From Helicobacter fennelliae (GTDB taxonomy: Bacteria; Campylobacterota; Campylobacteria; Campylobacterales; Helicobacteraceae): DNA of 64,000 nt. The position numbers and the translations under genes were made by a program. This document shows, in pieces, positions 40,557-48,684 of this stretch. Within the stretch, counting starts at the first letter, position 1, and each line of letters opens with the position of its first letter. Below the pieces are notes generated by a model that saw only the letters and a list, made by a program, of their open reading frames with translations, ran no database searches and had not been told where the DNA came from. The stretch is from positions 1,984,001-2,048,000 of the forward strand of contig NZ_UGIB01000001.1 in the NCBI RefSeq assembly GCF_900451005.1. The letters run 5' to 3'.

Positions 40557-41708
40557 ATGATTGATAGGCGCATTTTGACACATTTTGATTTTTTATTGCC
40601 TATTTTGATTCTTCCTATTATCGGCACTTCTTATTTTTTGATCGCTCAAATCAACACCACACAAAACCTCAAGCAGGCTGTGTATATTATAGTCGGGATT
40701 ATAGCATTTTTGTGCGCGTTTTTTATACCATTTAGACGACTCAATAAATCCATTCCTTTGTTTTATTGGATTTGTATTATTTTGCTTATTCTTGTTGAAC
40801 TTATCGGGACAAAACAGCTTGGCGCGCAACGATGGATTACGATTGGATCTTTTTCTATACAACCAAGCGAACCTATCAAAATCGCTATTATTTTGCTTTT
40901 AAGTGCGCACATTCAGGCTAATCCTCCGCCTCTTCATGGCTATGGATTGCGTCAGTTTTGTATTTTGAGCTTTTATATTCTCCTTCCATTTACATTGATT
41001 TTGCTTCAGCCAGACTTAGGGACAGCTCTTGTTGTTTTATTTATGGGCTTTGGGACGCTTTTTTTGATCGGGGTCAATTACAAAATATGGGTTGGTATCC
41101 TTATAGGGATTTTGATCGCATCGCCTTTGATTTATGGCTCACTTAAGGATTATCAGCGTAAAAGAATCCATGATTTTGTCTCAGAAAAGCCAAGCTACCA
41201 TGTCCAGCAATCCATCATCACCATAAGCTCAGGAGGGCTTATTGGCAAAAATAAAGAAAACGCCACCCAAACACAGCTCCGATTTTTACCCATTGCGACA
41301 AGCGATTTTATTTTTGCGTATTTTTCAGAGCGATTTGGATTTGTCGGTATTCTTATTTTGCTTACGATTTATTGCTTGCTTACATTACATATTCTTACTT
41401 TTTCTATGCTTGATCCAAAGGATTATTATCTCAAAACCACCGCTTGTGCGATTTCTTTATTATTGTTTTTTTATGTCTCTGTCAATATTGCTATGACAAT
41501 TAATCTCGCTCCGGTGGTTGGCATACCTCTGCCTCTTTTTAGTTATGGCGGAAGTAGTTTTATCACTTTTATGATTTTATTTGGGATTTTAGAAAATTTA
41601 CTTGCCTTTAGATTTAATTTTGGCTACAATCAGAGTTTTTTTAGAAAAGTAAAAATTGGTAGAAGAAAAATTAGTGGGGGGGGGGGCAGAACCTATAAGA
41701 ATATTTAA
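40557..41708 (+). CDS. rodA: Rod-shape peptidoglycan polymerase RodA with a poly-G-dependent C-terminus
   Basis: A SEDS-family protein of 383 residues with about ten membrane helices. Motifs are TKQLGAQRWITIGSFSIQPSEPIKIAIIL, LLQPDLGTALVVL and PLPLFSYGGSSFITFMILFGILENL. RodA polymerises glycan strands during elongation. The C-terminal tail crosses an 11-G run (41676-41686) and ends SGGGGRTYKNI. Other G counts would end the protein SGGGGQNL or extend it by about 15 residues, without touching the membrane core. Confidence 0.9.
   Translation: MIDRRILTHFDFLLPILILPIIGTSYFLIAQINTTQNLKQAVYIIVGIIAFLCAFFIPFRRLNKSIPLFYWICIILLILVELIGTKQLGAQRWITIGSFSIQPSEPIKIAIILLLSAHIQANPPPLHGYGLRQFCILSFYILLPFTLILLQPDLGTALVVLFMGFGTLFLIGVNYKIWVGILIGILIASPLIYGSLKDYQRKRIHDFVSEKPSYHVQQSIITISSGGLIGKNKENATQTQLRFLPIATSDFIFAYFSERFGFVGILILLTIYCLLTLHILTFSMLDPKDYYLKTTACAISLLLFFYVSVNIAMTINLAPVVGIPLPLFSYGGSSFITFMILFGILENLLAFRFNFGYNQSFFRKVKIGRRKISGGGGRTYKNI
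41676..41686. repeat. Poly-G tract (11 G) in the 3' end of rodA
   Basis: Eleven G followed by CAGAAC lie ten codons before the stop. The context G-run + CAGA is the same as in the ATP-grasp gene. Length changes would swap short C-terminal tails. Confidence 0.88.
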
Positions 41709-41813
41709 AAACTTTTCGTATTTAATTTTTCTTTAAAAACACTGGTTTAAGATATGGGTTCAAAGGAAGTAAGGACATTGACTTGAAGTGTTGTTTAAAT
41801 ACCAAATACTTAA

Positions 41814-41890
41814 GGATCTTTAGCTCAGCTGGTCAGAGCACTCGGCTCATAACCGATTGGTCGTAGGTTCAAATCCTACAAGATCCACCA
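41814..41890 (+). tRNA. tRNA-Met (anticodon CAT), probably elongator
   Basis: GGATCTTTAGCTCAGCTGGT, anticodon CAT inside GGCTCATAACC, T-loop GGTTCAAATCC and AAGATCCACCA with encoded CCA. The acceptor stem is fully paired (GGATCTT/AAGATCC), which argues against the initiator. A CAT anticodon could also be tRNA-Ile2 after lysidine modification, but the rest looks like elongator Met. Confidence 0.9.
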
Positions 41891-42350
41891 TAACCACTTT
41901 TCCACACAATAAAATCATTTAATTTCTTCAAAATCTACTTTTAAAACTTAATTTATCATTTTAGAATTCCTTTATACTTTTTGTGTTTTTGCTTGTCTAA
42001 AATTTCTACACAACCCTACTGATACATAAGACATCGCATTTTTCTTTTATCTATTTTTGACTAGATTGCTTCGTCCTATCGTCCTCGCAATGACGGGGCA
42101 GACTTATCCTTGCGTGGCAATCTATAAGAATCCACTTTTAGATTCTAGAATCTAGGATAAAAAACTTTGCCACCCTCGTCATGTCTTAAGCGTTAGCGAA
42201 GAATCTAAATCCAAACTAAAATCTATTTTAGATTTTTTTCTGGATTCTTCGTTCGTTTCACTCACTCAGAATGACGGAGTGGTTGGTTTTATAAAGAATG
42301 ACGAGGCATTTTAGAATCTAGATTCTATGCAAACACAAAGGGGTGTAAAG

Positions 42351-42499
42351 AAATCCTCTATTTTTAGCTTATTTTTGTAGTTTTGCGAGTTTGGCGCAAG
42401 ATAAAACCAAGTGATTCGCTACTTTTCGTGCGTCGCCACAATAACACAAGATAAAGCCAAACGAAGCAATCTGCAAAAATAAGCTAAAAGAGAGGATTT
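42351..42499. repeat. MITE-like element with terminal inverted repeats, copy 2
   Basis: A 149-bp segment begins AAATCCTCTATTTTTAGCTT and ends with the complement of AAATCCTCTCTTTTAGCTTA. The 26-27 bp ends are inverted repeats with one mismatch/indel. The inside holds GGCGCAAGATAAAACC and CACAAGATAAAGCC, also inverted-like. No ORF. It matches 29129-29265 in inverse orientation. Confidence 0.78.
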
Positions 42500-42712
42500 A
42501 GATTCTATGTAAATTAGATTCTAGTATTATCAATTACTGAAAAAACTTAACATGCGACTTTGCGCGATGATTTCTAATGCTTAAAGGCTTACTTTTGATA
42601 TTTAAAATCATTAATTTTATTTAATAATAAAAATTATCGATTAACTTTTCTCCATTATAGTCATTTTTGCCTGTTTCAAGCAGGCAGACAGACTTTTTTA
42701 TTAAACTCCTAA

Positions 42713-42734
42713 AAGGTAGCTTTCAAGCTACCTT
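42713..42734. terminator. Perfect 10-bp hairpin, possible terminator
   Basis: AAGGTAGCTT, loop TC, AAGCTACCTT. It lies about 170 bases beyond the 3' end of the minus-strand gene at 42907. No strong T-run follows on either strand, so termination is uncertain. Confidence 0.35.
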
Positions 42735-42906
42735 GAATTTACATCACAAATCGCCACAACACAAAAGCATAAATTCAGCCTATTATTAATAGTCCTATCA
42801 ATGCCTATCAATATCCCTGCTAATAACTTGCCACACAGAATCTAGCAGAATTTAAAACACACTACAAACTCTGCTACAAACCCCACTATAAACTCTACCA
42901 TAAACC

Positions 42907-44331
42907 CTACAACGCCATTCGGACAGAATCAAAGAGTGCGTCGATGTTTTGATCAGGTATAAAATATCCAACGCCTTGTTTTTTGGCTTCCTCAACAACA
43001 CTATAATCAGGCATTTTTTTGACAATCACACAAAAAGTTATGGGCTTATTGCCTGCGATTTGATTTGCATTTGCGACAAAATCAAGCATTTTCATATTAC
43101 CGATGTATTCATCAAGCACAATAATATCTTGTGGCTTAGTCATCAAACCTTTGAGTGCGTTAATTGGATTTGTATCCACACTAACACTAAGCGTAGAATC
43201 TATTTTTTCGATAATCTCCTTGCAACGAAGCGCATCGACTTTTGAAGAGCGCAAAACTAAAATATCTTTATGACTTTTTTCTTCAAGGTATTTAAGCAGA
43301 TTAAATAATTCTTTGGTTTGAGCAGACGCCTTGCCTCTATCAAATCCGCGCAAAAAATACCGCAAAAAAGTTTTTGAAGAAAATCCACCCTCAATCCTAG
43401 CATCCCTAAAAAATCGCCTGACATTCTGGCTTTGCTTCGCCCTCTCCCACAGCATAGAATCCAAATCATACGCCTTAGAATCCAAAAGCATAACAAACCG
43501 ATCTTTAATCATCTTAAGCATTGGTGCATAGACACTGACAAACTCTTGAAAATGCGCTTCTTTGAATTTTTTTATCCGCTCATTTTGATACACCAAAAAT
43601 TCCTGCCTTGTCGCGACAAATTGAATCAAATCAACATATGTTTTGCGTAGCATTTTTACTTCTTTTTCAAGGAGCAGATATTCTCGTCCGTTTTTGGCAA
43701 GTCGCTGGAGCTTGCGCTCTTGATTTTCTAGCGTAGATCCAAGCACTTGAAGCTGTGCTTTTGCATTTGCAAGGGCTACTTGTGTAGATTCTATATCTTG
43801 CTGCACTTTCAAAAACTCAATCTGGCGCGCCAAAAAAATCTTTTCAAACGCGTATGCAGGCGTATATTTGGCTTTTTTGACATATTCTTCAAAATCCCTA
43901 AATAAACGATTGATTTCAATTTTGAGTTTTCGTAACTCTTCATTCTCGACTAAATTATCCATTTCACATAAGTCATTATATGCTGTAAGCAAAAACCGCC
44001 TCATACGCAAAAAATCAAGCGATGAATGGCTTTGCATAAAATCCTTATAATTTTCTAAAATACCATTTTCTCTGCTAAAAAATTCCTCGATACATACATT
44101 TGGTAGCTTTGTCATCGGAATCTCATCAGGATCTACTGGCTTTGGCTTGATTTTGACTTTGGTAACAACCCTCATCTCAACTTCAAACTCAACCTCAGCT
44201 CCCACCTCTGGCTCGCCATTTTCATCATTCCAAACCGCAAGCTCAAAATCATAAATGCGATTATTTCCATTTTGCTCGATTTTGCCTTTTTCTTGCTCTG
44301 TGTCAATCTCTATTAATTTTCCTTCCAGCAT
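42907..44331 (-). CDS. Conserved protein: OB/cold-shock-like N-terminus, coiled coil, receiver-like C-terminus
   Basis: I do not recognise a named gene. The start is ATG 44331 (AAGGGATAT upstream), giving 474 residues. Residues 1-55 (MLEGKLIEIDTEQEKGKIEQNGNNRIYDFELAVW) look like a cold-shock/OB barrel. About 140-260 is helical with coiled coils. The last ~115 residues (KDILVLRSSKVDALRCKEII...QDIIVLDEYIGN...PITFCVIVKK...GYFIPDQNIDALFDSV) have the strand-helix rhythm of a response-regulator receiver, with an Asp (IIVLDEY) at the usual phosphorylation strand. No kinase or DNA-binding domain is nearby. Confidence 0.6.
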   Translation of the reverse strand: MLEGKLIEIDTEQEKGKIEQNGNNRIYDFELAVWNDENGEPEVGAEVEFEVEMRVVTKVKIKPKPVDPDEIPMTKLPNVCIEEFFSRENGILENYKDFMQSHSSLDFLRMRRFLLTAYNDLCEMDNLVENEELRKLKIEINRLFRDFEEYVKKAKYTPAYAFEKIFLARQIEFLKVQQDIESTQVALANAKAQLQVLGSTLENQERKLQRLAKNGREYLLLEKEVKMLRKTYVDLIQFVATRQEFLVYQNERIKKFKEAHFQEFVSVYAPMLKMIKDRFVMLLDSKAYDLDSMLWERAKQSQNVRRFFRDARIEGGFSSKTFLRYFLRGFDRGKASAQTKELFNLLKYLEEKSHKDILVLRSSKVDALRCKEIIEKIDSTLSVSVDTNPINALKGLMTKPQDIIVLDEYIGNMKMLDFVANANQIAGNKPITFCVIVKKMPDYSVVEEAKKQGVGYFIPDQNIDALFDSVRMAL

Positions 44332-44396
44332 ACATATCCCTTGAAAATTGTTCAGTGATAAAATGTAAGATTCTACCAAATAAACTCGTGGTTTTA

Positions 44397-44405
44397 TGCT
44401 AAAAT
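44397..44405 (+). promoter_or_regulatory. Extended -10 promoter candidate for the nucleotide-sugar genes
   Basis: TGCTAAAAT fits an extended -10 (TGn-TAnAAT), about 34 bases upstream of the epimerase ATG. No good -35 hexamer is present, which is common in this group of bacteria. Confidence 0.4.
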
Positions 44406-44438
44406 TTCCGAAAACAAGCAGAATCTAAAGTCAAATCT

Positions 44439-45545
44439 ATGAATATTATCACAATTATTGGCACAAGACCCCAACTAATCAAATCCAAAATCCTAAGCCA
44501 AACATTCAAAAAATACCACATTCAAGAGCAAATTATCCACACTTCACAGCATTATGATCCAAATATGAGTGATGTATTTTTCACAGAGCTTGATATGCAA
44601 CCCCCGCTCCACACGCTAAAACTCGCTCCAAATCAAACGCGACTCCAAAGGCTATTTATGATGAGTAGCCAAATCACACCACTCATAAAATCCCAAAAAC
44701 CCGACTTTGTGCTTGTCTATGGTGATACAGATTCTACGCTTGCAGGGGCATTTAGCGCACATCTATGCCACATACCGCTTATCCACATCGAAGCAGGATT
44801 AAGAAGTCTCAATCACTCCATGCCCGAAGAACAAAACAGAATCTTAACAGATTCTCTCGCGCGCTTACTTTTTACTCCAACCACAACAGCCACAAAGAAT
44901 CTCATAAACGAAAAAATACCCACACACACAATCACCCAAAGTGGCGATATTGTGCTTGATCTTGCACTTTATTTTGCCACGAAAGCAAAGCTACCAAAGC
45001 CCATTCTTTTAGATTCTACTTCATGGCAGAATCTAAACTCATCTCTACCGCAAGGTTTTTTCAAGCATTTCTGTCTTGCCACACTGCATCGTAGCACCAA
45101 CCTAAATAAGCAAAATCTTGAATCAATATTTAAAGCACTAGATTCTATAAGCGCGCAAACACCGATACTTTTTCCTCTCCACCCACACACAAAAACTCAT
45201 CTCTTGCGCTACAAAATCGCACCAAAGCATATTGTTTTTTGTCAGCCTCTCTCTTATCTTGAGATGAGCTTTTGTCTGCAAAACGCTATATGTGTATTTA
45301 GCGATAGTGGCGGACTCCAAAGAGAGAGCTTTTTTTTCAAAAAGCCACACATCACATTGCGAGAAGAGAGCGAATGGCAGGAATTACTCACGCACCGCTT
45401 TAGCATTCTCACAGGCGCAGATACGCAAAAAATCCTCTCTACCTATCACCACAAAGATAGGCTTTTTAATACTGATTTTTCAATGCCAATTTTTGGAAAT
45501 GGCAGGGCGTGCGAAATCATTGCAAAAACACTTAAAGAATTATAA
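44439..45545 (+). CDS. wecB: UDP-N-acetylglucosamine 2-epimerase family protein (WecB/WbpI-like)
   Basis: The non-hydrolysing epimerase interconverts UDP-GlcNAc and UDP-ManNAc, or acts on the 2,3-diacetamido-uronate in WbpI-type pathways. Motifs: IITIIGTRPQLIKSK, HTSQHYDPNMSDVFF, VYGDTDSTLAGA, IHIEAGLRSLNHSMPEEQNR and the UDP-binding FSDSGGLQRESFFFKKPHITLREESEW. 368 residues. The next gene encodes a WlbA/WbpB-like dehydrogenase, which makes the WbpI-type reaction a real alternative to WecB. Confidence 0.85.
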   Translation: MNIITIIGTRPQLIKSKILSQTFKKYHIQEQIIHTSQHYDPNMSDVFFTELDMQPPLHTLKLAPNQTRLQRLFMMSSQITPLIKSQKPDFVLVYGDTDSTLAGAFSAHLCHIPLIHIEAGLRSLNHSMPEEQNRILTDSLARLLFTPTTTATKNLINEKIPTHTITQSGDIVLDLALYFATKAKLPKPILLDSTSWQNLNSSLPQGFFKHFCLATLHRSTNLNKQNLESIFKALDSISAQTPILFPLHPHTKTHLLRYKIAPKHIVFCQPLSYLEMSFCLQNAICVFSDSGGLQRESFFFKKPHITLREESEWQELLTHRFSILTGADTQKILSTYHHKDRLFNTDFSMPIFGNGRACEIIAKTLKEL

Positions 45546-45576
45546 AAATCATCAAAATACATTATAAAGGATTAGT

Positions 45577-46539
45577 ATGTATCATTTCGGAATTATAGGC
45601 GTTGGCGGGTATATCGCACCACGACATTTACAAGCAATCAAGCAGACAAATAACACACTCATTTGCGCGCTTGATAAGCATGATAGTGTCGGGATTTTGG
45701 ATAGCTATTTTCCAAATGCGTATTTTTTCACACAAAAAGAGCAATTTGTGCGATATATAGAGCAATACACAAAAAGCAAAAAAACAAAAGAGGCAAAAAA
45801 AGCACTTGATTTTATCAGTATCTGCTCTCCTAATCACCTCCACAACGTGCATATCAAGCTAGCCCTCAATCTCAATGCGCATGCAATCTGTGAAAAACCA
45901 CTTGTGCTAAGCCCCTCACAGCTTGAAAAACTAGAATCCATACAAAGCCCAAACAAAATCTACACGATTTTACAACTCCGACTCCACCCAAGTGTAATCG
46001 CACTCAAACACCACATCACTTCTATGCTAAAATCTAATCCAAATCAAGTCTTTGACATCACACTAAGCTATATCACTGCGCGGGGGCATTGGTATTTTTC
46101 CTCTTGGAAGGGCAATCAACACAAAAGTGGCGGGATTATTAGCAATATCGGAATCCATTTTTTTGATATGTTAAGCTTTGTGTTTGGTGGATTTCAATCT
46201 AGCACTTTGCATATTCTTAGAGAGGATTGTGCTAGCGGGGTGCTAGAGCTAGAGCATGCACGGGTTAGGTGGTTTTTATCAATCAACCAAAACCACCTTC
46301 CAACAGAAGCAAAAGCGCACAATAAGCGCGTATATAGATCAATACAAATACAAAATCAAGAATTTGAGTTTTCACAAGGATTTGAAGATCTCCACACACA
46401 AAGCTACAAAGAGATTCTAGCTGGCAGAGGATTTGAAGCCAAAGAAGCAAAAGAGGCTATCCTTATCACGTATCACATCAGACATCAAGCCATATCACCT
46501 TTTAGAGATGATTATCACCCGCTCTGCAAGCAAACATAA
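45577..46539 (+). CDS. Gfo/Idh/MocA-family oxidoreductase, WlbA/WbpB-like
   Basis: The NAD-binding start FGIIGVGGYIAPRHLQAIK and the motif AHAICEKPLVLS (EKP, catalytic Lys) define the family. The phrases IGVGGYIAPRHLQAI and GIISNIGIHFFDMLSFVFGG match the UDP-N-acetylglucosaminuronate 3-dehydrogenases WlbA/WbpB closely. These oxidise the 3-position before amination to diacetamido sugars. 320 residues. It lies 31 bases after the epimerase gene. The aminotransferase and acetyltransferase of that pathway are not in this window. Confidence 0.8.
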   Translation: MYHFGIIGVGGYIAPRHLQAIKQTNNTLICALDKHDSVGILDSYFPNAYFFTQKEQFVRYIEQYTKSKKTKEAKKALDFISICSPNHLHNVHIKLALNLNAHAICEKPLVLSPSQLEKLESIQSPNKIYTILQLRLHPSVIALKHHITSMLKSNPNQVFDITLSYITARGHWYFSSWKGNQHKSGGIISNIGIHFFDMLSFVFGGFQSSTLHILREDCASGVLELEHARVRWFLSINQNHLPTEAKAHNKRVYRSIQIQNQEFEFSQGFEDLHTQSYKEILAGRGFEAKEAKEAILITYHIRHQAISPFRDDYHPLCKQT

Positions 46540-46589
46540 AACAAGCGCAACATAAAAATAGTCTAATACAGAAAGTTAGAAATATTGCT

Positions 46590-46595
46590 TATAAT
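46590..46595 (+). promoter_or_regulatory. Candidate -10 (TATAAT) of the cysteine-uptake gene
   Basis: A perfect TATAAT within TTGCTTATAATTAAT, 54 bases upstream of the binding-protein ATG. No convincing -35 at the proper distance. Confidence 0.45.
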
Positions 46596-46648
46596 TAATT
46601 CTTTTCTGCAATAATAAACCCCTAATTTTTACATTTTAAGGAATATAA

Positions 46649-47476
46649 ATGAGAATCTTACAAATTGTAGCCATCACTTTAGGTGTTTTGGGTATCGCAG
46701 GCTTTAGTTTGGCTGGTTGCGACAAAGTGCAGTCTCAAAATACACTAGAATCTATCAAGCAAAAAAATGAATTAGTCGTTGGCGTCTTTGGCGATAAACC
46801 TCCATTTGGATATATCAATAAAGAAGGACAAAATGACGGATTTGATGTAATGATAGCCAAACAAATAGGCAAAGATTTGCTCGGCGATGAAGGAAAGGTC
46901 AAATTTATACTTGTTGAAGCAGCTAGTCGTGAAGAATTCTTACGATCAAATAAAGTTGATATTATGATGGCAAATTTCACACAAACAAAAGAGCGGCAAG
47001 AAAGGCTAGATTTTGCAAAACCATATATGAAAGTCTCACTTGGGGTAGTAAGTAAAGATGGCGCAATCACTGATATATCACAGCTTGAAGGCAAAACCCT
47101 TATCGTCAATAAAGGCACAACGGCTGATTTTTATTTCACCAAACATTACCCAAATATCAAGCTCTTAAAATTTGAGCAAAATACCGAAACATTTGCAGCA
47201 CTCAAAGATGGGAGAGGCGATGCTCTAGCACACGATAATACACTTCTTTTTGCTTGGAGCAAGGAGAATCCAGATTTTCAAGTTGGCATTAAGCAAATAG
47301 GCGATAATGATGTGATAGCCCCAGCAGTCAAAAAAGGCAATCAAGAACTCCTTGAATGGCTAAATGCCGAAATGGATAAACTCAGAATTAATGGCTTTTT
47401 GCTTGAAGCATATCACGAAAAGCTTGCGCCATTTTTTACTGATGATGTGCAGGCTCAAGATATTGTTTTTGAATAA
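46649..47476 (+). CDS. Amino-acid ABC transporter binding lipoprotein, CjaA (cysteine-binding)-like
   Basis: Family 3 solute-binding protein of 275 residues. The signal peptide ends in a lipobox (FSLAGC, Cys24), so it is anchored to a membrane. ELVVGVFGDKPPFGYINKEGQNDGFDVMIAKQIGKDLLG and FTQTKERQERLDFAKPYMKVSLGVV are family motifs. The closest match from memory is CjaA of Campylobacter, which binds cysteine, and the two downstream sulfur-amino-acid genes support this. No permease or ATPase gene is adjacent. Confidence 0.82.
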   Translation: MRILQIVAITLGVLGIAGFSLAGCDKVQSQNTLESIKQKNELVVGVFGDKPPFGYINKEGQNDGFDVMIAKQIGKDLLGDEGKVKFILVEAASREEFLRSNKVDIMMANFTQTKERQERLDFAKPYMKVSLGVVSKDGAITDISQLEGKTLIVNKGTTADFYFTKHYPNIKLLKFEQNTETFAALKDGRGDALAHDNTLLFAWSKENPDFQVGIKQIGDNDVIAPAVKKGNQELLEWLNAEMDKLRINGFLLEAYHEKLAPFFTDDVQAQDIVFE

Positions 47477-47513
47477 ATAACTCACACGAATTTAAAAATA
47501 TTAAAGGATATAT

Positions 47514-48677
47514 ATGAATTATCATTTTGACACGCTCCTTATCCATGGTGGCGATACAACAGATCCGCGCACAAAGGCTGTCAATACACCAATTTATCAA
47601 ACCTCAACCTATGCGCAAAGTGCGTTAGGCAAACATAGTGGCTACGAATATTCAAGGACAAAAAACCCCACGCGCGATGGTACAGAATCTCTTATCGCGC
47701 AGCTTGAAGGCGGGGCGTTTGGGTTTGCGTTTGCTTCAGGAATGGCAGCGATTTCTTGCGTGCTAAGTCTTTTTAAAAGTGGCGATAAGATTCTCATCTC
47801 TCATAATGTCTATGGCGGAACATTTCGGGTATTAGACAAAGTATTTGCAAATTTTAATATCTCATATGAGCTCATTGATATGCGCGATATAGAGCTTCTT
47901 GAAAAATCCATAGATTCTAGTGTGAAAGCTCTATTGCTAGAAACGCCAGCAAATCCACTTATGAGCGTTATCTCACTTGAAGAAATCGCGCGTATCGCCA
48001 AAAAACACAGAATCTTAAGTATCGTTGATAATACCTTTATGACGCCATATCTGCAAAGACCGCTTGAATTTGGAATTGATATTGTCGTGCATTCAGCGAC
48101 AAAATATCTAGGCGGACATAGCGATTTAATCGCAGGGCTTGTTGTTGTCAATGACAAAACACTAGGCGAGCGATTAGGATTTTTGCAAAACTCTATAGGC
48201 GCGATTTTGGCACCATTTGATAGCTTTTTGCTTATCCGCGGTATCAAGACGCTTGGACTTAGAATGCAAAAACATTGCGAAAATGCTTTATACATCGCGC
48301 GATTTTTAAGCAAGAATCAAGCTATTGAAAAAGTGTATTATCCATTTTTGGATTCTGATAATGGATACACAATCCAAAAATCACAAGCAAGTGGTGGCGG
48401 TGGAATGATAAGCTTTGAGCTCAAAGAAGGGTATGATTATAAAACATTCCTAGAATCTACACAAATCATAGTCCTTGCAGAATCTCTAGGCGGAGTAGAA
48501 TCCCTCCTTTGCCACCCCGCTTCCATGACGCATGCCTCTATACCGCAAGCATTACGCGAACAAATCGGCATCAAGCAGAATCTTATCCGCCTCTCAGTAG
48601 GTATTGAAAATGTCAAAGATTTATGTGATGATATAGCCCACGCACTAAGCCAATCCCAAAAAACAGCCAAACAATAG
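47514..48677 (+). CDS. metB: Cystathionine gamma-synthase/gamma-lyase family PLP enzyme
   Basis: A 387-residue Cys/Met-metabolism PLP enzyme. Motifs: TPIYQTSTYAQSALG, YEYSRTKNPTRDGTE, ASGMAAISCVLSL, and SATKYLGGHSDLIAG with the PLP lysine. Family members make cystathionine from homoserine esters or cleave it to cysteine. Position between a cysteine-binding protein gene and a cysteine synthase-like gene suits the cleaving (MccB) role in reverse transsulfuration, as described for the H. pylori pair. Sequence alone does not separate the two. Confidence 0.88.
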   Translation: MNYHFDTLLIHGGDTTDPRTKAVNTPIYQTSTYAQSALGKHSGYEYSRTKNPTRDGTESLIAQLEGGAFGFAFASGMAAISCVLSLFKSGDKILISHNVYGGTFRVLDKVFANFNISYELIDMRDIELLEKSIDSSVKALLLETPANPLMSVISLEEIARIAKKHRILSIVDNTFMTPYLQRPLEFGIDIVVHSATKYLGGHSDLIAGLVVVNDKTLGERLGFLQNSIGAILAPFDSFLLIRGIKTLGLRMQKHCENALYIARFLSKNQAIEKVYYPFLDSDNGYTIQKSQASGGGGMISFELKEGYDYKTFLESTQIIVLAESLGGVESLLCHPASMTHASIPQALREQIGIKQNLIRLSVGIENVKDLCDDIAHALSQSQKTAKQ

Positions 48678-48684
48678 AGCCTCC

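Larger units (their letters stand above)
41891..42906. other. One-kilobase repeat-rich spacer after tRNA-Met
   Basis: There is no gene. Contents in order: an inverted copy of part of the rRNA-insertion module (41981-42019), REP-like repeats (42061-42123 and 42240-42285), the MITE-like element (42351-42499), and a perfect 10-bp hairpin AAGGTAGCTT-TC-AAGCTACCTT (42713-42734). Nearly every dispersed repeat family of the window is represented here. Confidence 0.8.

Noticed and set aside
42351-42499. CRISPR array or phage attachment site in the repeat-rich spacer
   Set aside because: The repeats are inverted and unequal, with no regularly spaced direct repeats, cas genes or integrase in the window; the tRNA-Met end is not duplicated.
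42668-42700. TGCCTG/CAGGCA hairpin followed by a T-run as a plus-strand terminator
   Set aside because: Only a 6-bp stem with nine bases before the Ts, and no plus-strand gene ends nearby.
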